Origin: a virus
Length of the DNA: 59,966 bases
IMG/VR virus record: IMGVR_UViG_3300020476_000002
Span: 1 to 59,966 of that record
Strand: one strand, 5' to 3'
Shown: in pieces, positions 30,808-38,368 of the stretch
Layout of the letters: the number at the start of each line of letters is the position of its first letter
Position numbering within the stretch: position 1 is the stretch's first letter
The notes under the pieces: model-generated
Told to the model about the DNA's origin: nothing
What the model saw: only the letters and a program-made list of their open reading frames with translations
The model's database searches: none
Translations under genes and position numbers: made by a program

Positions 30808-31904
30808 GTGGTCCCTCCTTTCTCGTTGACAAGAGGTGGATAACATGAGCCAGAGCCTTTAGGCCGAAGCCGGAAACCAACCGTGGGGAAGAAAGTTTCC
30901 AAAAATTCATGCGTTTGGGACAACCCGAATACTTGGAGGGTTGGCCCGAAATTTTGGAAAGTTTCAGGGGTCCCCCGGTTTGTTTTCGGGATGGCTCATG
31001 TTAAGCGAACGCTAACGCAAGCGAGGTTTCCCGAGGCTTCAGCCGACAGGAAACCCGGTGAAGTCGAGAGCGTGCTGGCTCTGGGCAACGAGATGGAGGG
31101 GCCACGAAGAACAAATGCGAGGCCAGAATGGGACAATGGATCAGAACGGGAGGGACCGGACTCAGGCCGAATGGAAGGCCACGCTACAAAATGTGACGGT
31201 GGCCCAAGAAAACCGCGAGAACAGCAAGCACAGCCTGCCTTGTCCTCGTACACAGAGCCGGCGACTCCAAACCGAAACAACGCACACGGAACGACGACCA
31301 TGATCGCCGAGACTAGCGACGCAGCACAAAGCAAAGCCGAACCTTCTGGATCACAGTCAGGGCTACCGCTACTTGGGCCACGGCACAAAGACGGCGTGAC
31401 CGGCACAACACCAAACAACAAACAAGACGTGTATGTCTGGCTGGGTGTGTGTGGGGGGGTGTGGTGTGTGGTCTTAGGCCCCTCGCCTCGTGTAGCAGGC
31501 GCACGAGCGAAGCGAGGCGATGTCTGCGACAGCAGGCAGCGCTACCCCCGAAGAATGAGGGGGGCGCCTGCGGTTGTTTGTACTGCAGATCAGTAGACGG
31601 TAAGGGGTGATGTGCCGAGACACCCGTCTTTACATAGATGATTATCGGTGTTTTGGTGTGTTTGGTTCAGTTGTTGTGCTGTGGGTGGTTTTGTCCTTGG
31701 TGTCCTCCGAGTGTTGGGGCCTCTCTTGCCTTGACCTAGCCTCGCTGTGCTGGTCGCTCTATGCCCCCCTGTGGTGTGGGCCGTCGTGTCTGGACATAGA
31801 GTCAGATGCCCCTCTGACGGGCGATCGGACCGGTGTTAGCGGCGAGTGCATTTGTACTGTATCATGTCGGGACGGGGGATCGAACCTATTTTGGAGATAA
31901 TGTA
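30808..31904. other. 1.1-kb non-coding divergent region
   Basis: The region separates leftward early genes from rightward genes. Long ORFs here (30883-31596 and 31607-31900) have odd composition and no ribosome binding site and are not accepted. Features seen: the large inverted repeat at 30841-31003; a TCGCCTCG/CGAGGCGA pair around 31483-31520; a hairpin near 31594-31632 (AGAC...GGGTG with CACCC-GTCT); CTCTATG/CATAGAG (31757-31763 and 31795-31801); GTCAGA/TCTGAC (31801-31818); and a G/T-rich tract near 31440-31470. Promoters must lie here but none is convincing. Origin, packaging site or control region are all possible. Confidence 0.6.
30841..31003. repeat. Large imperfect inverted repeat
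   Basis: Outer arms TAACATGAGCC (30841-30851) and GGCTCATGTTA (30993-31003) match perfectly over 11 bases. Inner arms TTTCCAAAAATT (30896-30907) and AAATTTTGGAAA (30949-30960) match over nearly 12. Between them the arms share further patches (AAACxAACCG with GGGGA). The whole forms arms of about 60 bases around a 40-base centre, just upstream of the first leftward gene. Confidence 0.75.
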
Positions 31905-32342
31905 ATGGCAAAACTAGATAGAAGAAGTCCTAGCGCAGGTCCGGGTGATAATCGGCCACGTGGTGACGACGTAGTAGAGATTCCGGGGGATACTAATTAT
32001 CTTTTTGCGCTTTTCCCTCATCCAGCGACAGAAACTCGTACAGAACGTAGTGAACGGTTGTATGGGACTACGCTGCGACATGAAAACACTGGGCCTTACC
32101 GAAGTTCAGATCCCGGTCACTTTTATCAGGAAGGCCCCGGTAGGGGTAAGGGGAAGATAGTGAGTTCCACTAGTTCTCCGGCTGGCAAGTTTTCTATGCG
32201 TCACAAGTATCAGGCAAAAATCCAAAACGAGTTACGGGAAACGTATGGGGCGAGAGATTCGATTGGTGGGTCTTTACGGAAAAGTGGGCATGGAGTACAC
32301 GAAGGTGATGTGTCCATGAATAATCCACCCGAGTACAGGTAA
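31905..32342 (+). CDS. Hypothetical protein (145 aa)
   Basis: ATG at 31905 has GGAG eight bases upstream and is preferred to an in-frame codon 72 bases earlier. The product MAKLDRRSPSAGPGDNRPRG is basic and disordered at first. Its middle is TRTERSERLYGTTLRHENTG, and it ends GVHEGDVSMNNPPEYR. The DVSMNN tail recurs in the next gene. It is the first rightward gene after the control region. Function unknown. Confidence 0.65.
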   Translation: MAKLDRRSPSAGPGDNRPRGDDVVEIPGDTNYLFALFPHPATETRTERSERLYGTTLRHENTGPYRSSDPGHFYQEGPGRGKGKIVSSTSSPAGKFSMRHKYQAKIQNELRETYGARDSIGGSLRKSGHGVHEGDVSMNNPPEYR

Positions 32343-32346
32343 GATT

Positions 32347-32640
32347 ATGGCTAGAGGAAGAAAAGCACCTTCTCCATATAAACTCCCTCAGGGGAGTGAT
32401 TACGAGGTCTTCGATCTTGAATTCCTTATGTATGGGAATCAGGCTTTGGCTAAAGGCCATTCTTTGAGTGGTATCGCAGCGCATAATAAACGGCTTGCCG
32501 AGCAAGGTTTTACCCGTGGGGTTAACGCTGCTGATGTTTCTATGAATAATGCTCCTCACCCGAGGGTAGATACTCCTGTGAGTAGAGGGAGAGGATCGAA
32601 GAAAAGGGCAACAAAAAATACGAAAGGTAAAAGACCCTAA
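32347..32640 (+). CDS. Hypothetical basic protein (97 aa)
   Basis: MARGRKAPSPYKLPQGSDYE, then a helical centre (LAKGHSLSGIAAHNKRLAEQ), DVSMNNAPHPR, and a Lys/Arg-rich tail (SRGRGSKKRATKNTKGKRP). It shares the DVSMNNxP motif with its upstream neighbour. The basic tail suggests nucleic-acid binding. The stop overlaps the next ATG (TAATG). Confidence 0.65.
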   Translation: MARGRKAPSPYKLPQGSDYEVFDLEFLMYGNQALAKGHSLSGIAAHNKRLAEQGFTRGVNAADVSMNNAPHPRVDTPVSRGRGSKKRATKNTKGKRP

Positions 32641-32780
32641 TGGCTTTTGACGAACTTGACGATAATGAAGAAGCTGCACGTATACGGATGCAAGAAGAAG
32701 CCACCGACCATATTTTTCGGTTGATGGACGGTGACGGCAACCAGTCCCGTATCAACGATGGGCAACCATCGGCCTCTTAA
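32640..32780 (+). CDS. Small acidic protein (46 aa)
   Basis: MAFDELDDNEEAARIRMQEE, then ATDHIFRLMDGDGNQSRIND and GQPSAS. The start overlaps the previous stop. Acidic helix with a Gly-Asp turn. Function unknown; support is gene packing. Confidence 0.6.
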   Translation: MAFDELDDNEEAARIRMQEEATDHIFRLMDGDGNQSRINDGQPSAS

Positions 32781-32786
32781 TTTACG

Positions 32787-33065
32787 ATGACAATCGAAGA
32801 TGTAGCTGAAAGAGCAGATGTTTGGTCTGAGGCAATCAAAAAGATTGTGAAATCTATTGCTGCTGCTGGTGTTGCGCTTGCGACCGGCATCGCAGCCCTT
32901 TTAGCGTGGTGGCCTTCGGGGGATTCCTCTGAAGAAACTCCGCCTTTGTTACAAGGAACAGGATATGGTCCACAGTGTTCTCAGCTTTACAATACAATCG
33001 ACCATAACTGGACTGAACAACAATGGTCGGTGTGGGAAAAACTACGAAAAGATTTAGGTTGCTAG
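32787..33065 (+). CDS. Single-span membrane protein (92 aa)
   Basis: A helical N-terminus (TIEDVAERADVWSEAIKKIV) leads into one clear transmembrane helix near residues 26-46 (IAAAGVALATGIAALLAWWP). A Ser/Glu-rich part and a C-terminal domain with two cysteines (GPQCSQLYN ... LGC) follow. It could be a second lysis protein or a membrane anchor. The neighbouring 147-aa gene is also membrane-anchored. Confidence 0.65.
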   Translation: MTIEDVAERADVWSEAIKKIVKSIAAAGVALATGIAALLAWWPSGDSSEETPPLLQGTGYGPQCSQLYNTIDHNWTEQQWSVWEKLRKDLGC

Positions 33066-33074
33066 GAGGGAATT

Positions 33075-33281
33075 ATGCCAAATTCAGAATGCCCGAATTG
33101 CAATTGTGAATCATGCCCATGCAGTTGTAATCATTGCGACTGTTGTGGACATATGGACGGTTTGGAAAAAAAATTCAAACTTTCGATGTGTGCAGGACAA
33201 GGATTCAAGATTCGTCCTATCGTTAGAACATACCGATACGAAAAATATCATGTTTTACCGAAAGAAAGAGTTTTTAAGTAA
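33075..33281 (+). CDS. Metallothionein-like Cys-rich protein (68 aa)
   Basis: AGGAGGG precedes the ATG. Residues 6-24 hold nine cysteines in CxxC and CxC steps (CPNCNCESCPCSCNHCDCC), with His20 and His26 nearby. The C-terminal half is basic and cysteine-poor (FKIRPIVRTYRYEKYHVLPK). That density suggests a bound metal cluster, as in metallothioneins or multi-zinc knuckles. Homology to a named family is not claimed. It stands two genes before a ferredoxin. Confidence 0.65.
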   Translation: MPNSECPNCNCESCPCSCNHCDCCGHMDGLEKKFKLSMCAGQGFKIRPIVRTYRYEKYHVLPKERVFK

Positions 33282-33724
33282 TGGCTGACGACCTTGAACA
33301 AGACTTCAAACAAATAAAAATAAGTCGGCTCACCCTCGGACTCATAATGTCTGTAGCAGTTACTTCTGGCGTCATCGTGTGGAACGCCGCCCAAGTAGCA
33401 GGCCGAATAGGAGAACTTGAAGACACAGTAAACCGAGTCGAACAAGACATGGGAGAGTTGCAAATCGAAACCGACCCCACAATCCTCCTCAGACTCGACT
33501 CATTAGAAGAAAAAATCGACGAGCTTGCCGATATGGACCACAATGTGGAACTTACGTCCCGTATCGTGGAACTCGAAGACTGGATTGAAGAACTTGACCG
33601 TGACAACGGTGAAGAACTGCGCTGGGAATTAGATGATTTGCATCATCGGTCGTGGGCTTTCGAAGAAACACTTCGTAGTCGCACATGGGGGGACGAGATG
33701 TTGCGAGAATTCTTAGGGTGGTAA
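33281..33724 (+). CDS. Membrane-anchored coiled-coil protein (147 aa)
   Basis: One N-terminal transmembrane helix at about residues 17-38 (LTLGLIMSVAVTSGVIVWNA) is followed by a long acidic coiled coil (RIGELEDTVNRVEQDMGELQ, then LRLDSLEEKIDELADM) and a Trp-rich end. The layout resembles phage membrane-linked rods such as spanins or lysis regulators. A Gram-positive host would not need a spanin, so the role stays open. Confidence 0.65.
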   Translation: MADDLEQDFKQIKISRLTLGLIMSVAVTSGVIVWNAAQVAGRIGELEDTVNRVEQDMGELQIETDPTILLRLDSLEEKIDELADMDHNVELTSRIVELEDWIEELDRDNGEELRWELDDLHHRSWAFEETLRSRTWGDEMLREFLGW

Positions 33725-33727
33725 CCC

Positions 33728-33970
33728 GTGAAGGTCTGGATCGACCAAGATCTTTGTACCGGTGACGGACTGTGTGCAGAAATATGTCCTGAAGTTTTCG
33801 TTATGCGAGATGACGGGCTTGCCTATGTGCAAGAAAACGGTCACGTGTTCGACGATCCGGGGGGTGCGTTTGGGTTAGCGAACTTCAAAGAAAGTGAATT
33901 AGAAGCTGTTATCGAATCAGCAGAAGAGTGTCCGGGGGAATGCATATATATTGAAGTAAGTTCTGGATAA
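33728..33970 (+). CDS. Ferredoxin (80 aa)
   Basis: GTG start. The product VWIDQDLCTGDGLCAEICPE, then VF, and a C-terminal ECPGECIYIEV match small [3Fe-4S]/[4Fe-4S] ferredoxins of actinobacterial and archaeal type. Cluster residues would be Cys10, Asp13, Cys16 and Cys68, with Cys20 also present. The CxxDxxC pattern is the one in Pyrococcus furiosus ferredoxin, where Asp replaces the second cysteine. A one-electron carrier for a host redox enzyme is likely. No phage-encoded partner is visible. Confidence 0.85.
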   Translation: MKVWIDQDLCTGDGLCAEICPEVFVMRDDGLAYVQENGHVFDDPGGAFGLANFKESELEAVIESAEECPGECIYIEVSSG

Positions 33971-34263
33971 TGGTTATTTACGGTTGCAATTGTGAAGAAG
34001 AAGAATGCATTTGTCACTTCTACCATTACGACTGTGCTTGCGATCATTGCCCTGACTGTGCAGACGACTGTTTCTGTTTCGATTATGCAGAAGAAATAGC
34101 CGGATCAGACGATATAGAACCTATGACTCTTATGGAAATTTTTGAACAACACCCCGAATTGTTAGGGGAACGTTTAGATGAAGTGTTACTTGATCCTTTC
34201 GAGGATGACGAAATAATTGAATGTGATTTAGAGAACCCAGATATTTGTGAATCGTGCCAATAA
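33970..34263 (+). CDS. Cys-rich acidic protein (97 aa)
   Basis: ATG overlaps the ferredoxin stop (TAATG). Ten cysteines fall in the first 36 residues (YGCNCEEEECICHFYHYDCA, then CDHCPDCADDCFC) with two histidines. An acidic helical part and a CDLENPDICESC end follow. It may bind several metal ions or assist iron-sulfur assembly for the coupled ferredoxin. No named family; translation is strongly implied by the overlap. Confidence 0.65.
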   Translation: MVIYGCNCEEEECICHFYHYDCACDHCPDCADDCFCFDYAEEIAGSDDIEPMTLMEIFEQHPELLGERLDEVLLDPFEDDEIIECDLENPDICESCQ

Positions 34264-34272
34264 GGGGCCACA

Positions 34273-36204
34273 ATGCCATCAGGTAAAGCAACAACTGTAG
34301 AAAAATGGGCTGACTATCAGGCGTTTCGCCGTCAAGGTAAGTCTTTGTATGCTTCAGCCAAAGAATGCAATCTTTCCTATCATGCGTGTCGAGATGCCGA
34401 AAACGGTAAAGCCCCAAGAAACTATATTGCCGCCCAAGAAGCACTCGGCAAAACAATTCAACCGGAGGTACCCCAATATGATGACCTTTGTCCCGAAGCG
34501 CAGGCTGCTTACGATAATATCGAAATCTTTGCGAAAAGGTATTTTGGGATTATTTTACAACCATGGCAAATTGAAGCAACAGAACGGATCATGGCTCTTA
34601 TCGAAACAGAATACGAAGAGTATGCCGTAATAAACGCCCCACCCGGATCAGGTAAATCAACTTTCTTTGCCAAAGTTCTGCCTGCATGGGCAACTGTACG
34701 CAATCGTGCCATCCGTGGCATGATCGGATCTTCCACACAACGACTAGCTGAATGGTATGCACGCCGATTACGAGCCGAACTTGACCGAACGCACCCAGTT
34801 TTAGCTGAACTTAATGATGTCCGACTTGGATTAGCTGTTGATGCTGAAGCCACACTCCAAGATGACTTCGGAATGTTCAAACCAGACTCATCAGAGATTT
34901 GGCGTGCCGAAGCGTTCACCGTTTTACAAGCCAACGACCAGCCACTTTCCCAGAAAGAACCCACATGGTCTGCGTTTGGAATGGACTCAGGGTTCCTTGG
35001 TGGTAGATTTGATCTTGTAATCTGGGACGACGTGTACGACCCACGCAAAATGCGTAACGCTGAAGCCCGTGAAGATATGCGAAGATGGTGGGATGAAGTT
35101 GCAGAAACGAGACTTGAACCCGGAGGACTCCTTGTTCTCCAAGGACAACGTATGTCCGCTGACGACATTTACCGGTACGCACTCGATAAGGTCGCGCCCC
35201 CCGACGAAATTGAGTTGGAAGATTTTGATCCCGAAGATGCTCCTGAAGAGTGGCGCAAATATAGTCACATCAAATATAAAGCGCATTATGAAGAACTATG
35301 CACGGGCGATCCCGAAAACCACAAGCCCAGTGGGGAACCTTGGCCCAGAGGATGCCTACTATACCCACGGCGTTTACCTTGGCGACGATTACGTCACATT
35401 AAAGCACAAACACCAGACCGATTCGAAGTCTTATTCCAACAAGAAGATGTAAACCCTGCGAATGCGTTAGTAGATCCCCTTTGGGTTAGTGGCGGAACAG
35501 GTAACGACGGTGTAGAACACCCCGGTTGTTGGGATAACGACCGAGGGTTATGGGAATTACCCCAAAACGTGAGCGGCGACATGTTTGTTGTCGCCACAGC
35601 AGACCCTTCTCCTGCGAATTATTGGGCAATTCAATGCTGGGCCTACAATCCTGAAACCGAATTCCGGTATTTGTTGGAATCATATCGACGCAAAATGGAT
35701 GCCCCCAGTTTCCTTGACTGGAACCACGAAAATCAAATGTTTACTGGTATAGCCGAAGAATGGTGGCAAATCAGTTACGAAATGGGTCGCCCCATCACCC
35801 ATTGGGTCATAGAAGCAAACGCTGCACAAAAATTTATTTTGCAATATGATCATTTTAGAAGATGGTCTGCATTAAGAAATGTTCAACTTGTTCCGCATTA
35901 CACACACTCTCGCAACAAAGGCGACCCCAAATATGGGGTGCAGATGCTTGCGCCGTTATGGCGTGTTGGCCGAGTGCGTTTGCCGGGTAGACAAAACAGT
36001 GAAGCACGCCCCCATTCGCTACTTTTGGTCAACGAAGTAACTCGTTGGAACCCTGAAGGTACTGGTGCACGCACAGATGACTGTGTTATGGCACAATGGT
36101 TCCTAGAACATAACTTAGAGAAGTTGTTTACACCTAGTATTATCAATAGTCGTCAGTGGCGTCCATCGTGGATGTCTGCTGAAGCTGAATCAGTTTTGAG
36201 GTAA
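34273..36204 (+). CDS. terL: Terminase large subunit (phage Y, 643 aa)
   Basis: Residues about 22-46 form a helix-turn-helix-like DNA-binding start. The ATPase has Walker A NAPPGSGKST (121-130), Walker B FDLVIWDD (246-253) and coupling motif LLVLQGQRMS (286-295). The C-terminal nuclease shows VVATADPSPANYWAI, HWVIEANAAQ and GARTDDCVMAQWFLEHNL, carrying the expected acidic residues. It cuts concatemers and drives DNA through the portal encoded two bases downstream. No separate small subunit was recognised; the N-terminal extension or a nearby small gene may do that job. Confidence 0.93.
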   Translation: MPSGKATTVEKWADYQAFRRQGKSLYASAKECNLSYHACRDAENGKAPRNYIAAQEALGKTIQPEVPQYDDLCPEAQAAYDNIEIFAKRYFGIILQPWQIEATERIMALIETEYEEYAVINAPPGSGKSTFFAKVLPAWATVRNRAIRGMIGSSTQRLAEWYARRLRAELDRTHPVLAELNDVRLGLAVDAEATLQDDFGMFKPDSSEIWRAEAFTVLQANDQPLSQKEPTWSAFGMDSGFLGGRFDLVIWDDVYDPRKMRNAEAREDMRRWWDEVAETRLEPGGLLVLQGQRMSADDIYRYALDKVAPPDEIELEDFDPEDAPEEWRKYSHIKYKAHYEELCTGDPENHKPSGEPWPRGCLLYPRRLPWRRLRHIKAQTPDRFEVLFQQEDVNPANALVDPLWVSGGTGNDGVEHPGCWDNDRGLWELPQNVSGDMFVVATADPSPANYWAIQCWAYNPETEFRYLLESYRRKMDAPSFLDWNHENQMFTGIAEEWWQISYEMGRPITHWVIEANAAQKFILQYDHFRRWSALRNVQLVPHYTHSRNKGDPKYGVQMLAPLWRVGRVRLPGRQNSEARPHSLLLVNEVTRWNPEGTGARTDDCVMAQWFLEHNLEKLFTPSIINSRQWRPSWMSAEAESVLR

Positions 36205-36206
36205 AA

Positions 36207-37970
36207 GTGAAAACGGTCGAAGAAATTATATCTTTATACACGACACGTTCACGGGTCAACGATAGTGCAAAACAAAAAATGCGTGAAATCCGAGACTACT
36301 ACAACGGCGATGTTGTCGTACCTCTCCCCGAACTTGATACTGATGAACGATCTGCGGTAGCAAACCTTCTTTCACAAGGTTTAGATCAAACAGCGATGCG
36401 GATTGCGTCAACGAGTCCCGATATTTATTGTCCTCCCACAGATCCCCGAACAAAAAAAGCACGAGACAACGCCAACATTCGGCGTCAAGCATTATTCGGA
36501 TGGTGGGAACACAGCCGAATGGATCTCCAATTGTCGAAACGTGCCCGACATCTCATCGGGTTTGCCCATACCTGTGTCCAGTTACGATTCAACCGTCAAC
36601 TCGGTGCACCCGAATGGCATCTGCGTGATCCTCTTTCCACATATCCGGCAACAATGCTCGGCGTTGACGACATGCGTCCCCGAGACATTATTTTTGCTTA
36701 CAGCCGACAACTTGGTTGGCTACGCCAAATGTATCCAGAAGCTGCACAAAAATTTAGTGGAGATGGTACTGCAACCGAAGACGAACCAATCGATCTTATC
36801 GAATACATAGACGGCGAAGAACAAGTTCTTATAGGGATGAGAGCACCAGTCCAAACAACCATGTGGGCTGTACCCAAACCCACAGAAAACAAGGCGCTAG
36901 TCGTTGAACTTGAACGGGTTCCCAATTTTTTAGGAGAAACACCCGTAGTTTGTGCTCAACGCATCAGTCTCGACGGATCACAAGGCCAATTCGACGGCAT
37001 TCTCGGCATGTATCAAATGCAGGCCCGACTTATGGCTCTCGAAGTTATCGCTGTACAAAAAGGTGTGTTCCCAGATACGTGGCTTGTGGGGCGTGCCGGA
37101 GAAACCCCCCAAATAGTGAATCCTTCCGATGGACTTACCGGCGAAGTTGGCATAATCCGAGGCGGCGATCTGAAAGACATGCAAATGCAACCCGGATACA
37201 TGACAAATCCGGCAATTGACCGGTTAGAACGGGCGCAACGTCTTACCGCTGGAATCCCACAAGAATTCGGTGGGGAATCCACTTCCAATATTCGGACAGG
37301 TCGCCGAGGTGACGCCGTGTTGTCTGCAGTTGTGGATTTCACTGTCCAAGAATCTCAACGAATCATGGCACGATCACTCCAAGAAGAAAACAAATTAGCG
37401 ATCAGCATGTCGAAAGCATATGCCGGTTCACGTAAACGCAGTTTTTATGTCAGCACCAAAAATGCGAAAGGTCGAGTAGATTATCGACCAAATGAAAACT
37501 TTGATTCGACTGACAATGTGGTTTCTTACTCGCATCCGGGTGCTGATATTAACAACCTTGTCATTGGGGGCGGTCAGCGTGTTGGTATGGGTACTATGTC
37601 GAAGCGTTCGTTTATGGCTCTCGACCCATTGGTCGATGACCCAGAATTCGAACATGACACAGTAATCGGTGAACAACTAGAACAAGCATTGCTTTCTTCT
37701 GTGCAACAACAAGCAGCAGAAGGAGTGATTCCTCCCGGCGACCTTGCCAGAATCATGGACCTTGTTATGCACAACAAAATGGAATTAGCTGGGGCTGTAG
37801 AAAAAGTTCAGTTAGAAGCACAAGAACGCCAAGCCGAACTCGTTCCGGCAGGTGCACCAGCAGCCCAACCCGGATTAGCTGTACCCGGTGCAGGTGCAGA
37901 ATCACCAGAAATGTTACCCCCGGCTGCACCACCTGAACCTAGTCTCGACGAACTATTGGCAGGTCTATAA
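36207..37970 (+). CDS. Portal protein (phage Y, complete, 587 aa)
   Basis: GTG start two bases after the terminase stop. Size, position and the mix of an N-terminal helical part (SRVNDSAKQKMREIRDYYNG), a wing domain and a C-terminal Pro/Ala tail suit a phage portal. The conserved segment GQFDGILGMYQMQARLMALE and the IDRLERAQRLTAGIP helix match the partial phage X gene at the left edge almost residue for residue. Twelve copies normally form the packaging vertex. It is AT-richer than the phage X copy. Confidence 0.9.
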   Translation: MKTVEEIISLYTTRSRVNDSAKQKMREIRDYYNGDVVVPLPELDTDERSAVANLLSQGLDQTAMRIASTSPDIYCPPTDPRTKKARDNANIRRQALFGWWEHSRMDLQLSKRARHLIGFAHTCVQLRFNRQLGAPEWHLRDPLSTYPATMLGVDDMRPRDIIFAYSRQLGWLRQMYPEAAQKFSGDGTATEDEPIDLIEYIDGEEQVLIGMRAPVQTTMWAVPKPTENKALVVELERVPNFLGETPVVCAQRISLDGSQGQFDGILGMYQMQARLMALEVIAVQKGVFPDTWLVGRAGETPQIVNPSDGLTGEVGIIRGGDLKDMQMQPGYMTNPAIDRLERAQRLTAGIPQEFGGESTSNIRTGRRGDAVLSAVVDFTVQESQRIMARSLQEENKLAISMSKAYAGSRKRSFYVSTKNAKGRVDYRPNENFDSTDNVVSYSHPGADINNLVIGGGQRVGMGTMSKRSFMALDPLVDDPEFEHDTVIGEQLEQALLSSVQQQAAEGVIPPGDLARIMDLVMHNKMELAGAVEKVQLEAQERQAELVPAGAPAAQPGLAVPGAGAESPEMLPPAAPPEPSLDELLAGL

Positions 37971-38368
37971 TGCCACGCAAAGGCCGAGGATCAAAAACTC
38001 AACCTGTTCAAACGGAAACGGGACAAGAATATGGGAGTGCGCTTCAACAAGAAGAAGCGCAGATGGTTCAACCACTCCCGTTAAACGTTGACCCAGCGGC
38101 CCGAGAATTCGGTCCAAGGCGGCCTCGCCCAACTGCCGGTCAAGCAGGTGACCCGTTTCGGAGGACAGATCGTCCCGGTCAACCAATCGCTACACTTCCA
38201 TCATCAGGTGTTGCACCACCGTTGCCACCGGAACGTGCCCGTGCTCTTCCCCCCGTTTTACATATTTTTTATGCGATGGCTAATAGTGCTTACGCAGATC
38301 CAGACATGCAGGACGTGGTTCGTCGAATGGAAGGCTTCGTTCCTACAAAATATGATCAAACGCTATGA
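37970..38368 (+). CDS. Hypothetical virion-module protein (132 aa)
   Basis: ATG overlaps the portal stop. The start MPRKGRGSKTQ equals that of the 37-aa phage X ORF, and the rest (GQEYGSALQQEEAQ ... SAYADPDMQDVVRRMEGFVP) equals the 112-aa phage X protein, so one gene here corresponds to two there. Pro/Arg-rich middle, no CxxC. It overlaps the giant gene by four bases. Assembly role inferred from position. Confidence 0.75.
   Translation: MPRKGRGSKTQPVQTETGQEYGSALQQEEAQMVQPLPLNVDPAAREFGPRRPRPTAGQAGDPFRRTDRPGQPIATLPSSGVAPPLPPERARALPPVLHIFYAMANSAYADPDMQDVVRRMEGFVPTKYDQTL

Noticed and set aside
30883-31596. Long open frame (237 codons, GTG start) in the control region
   Set aside because: No ribosome binding site, composition unlike neighbouring genes, odd Cys/Trp/Arg content, and it spans several inverted repeats.
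31607-31900. 97-codon open frame rich in Cys/Leu/Trp
   Set aside because: No ribosome binding site and it runs over the CTCTATG and GTCAGA inverted repeats. It looks like chance in a G/T-rich stretch.
31860-31905. tRNA-like T-loop (GGGATCGAACC)
   Set aside because: No matching T-stem, anticodon arm or acceptor stem could be built on either strand.
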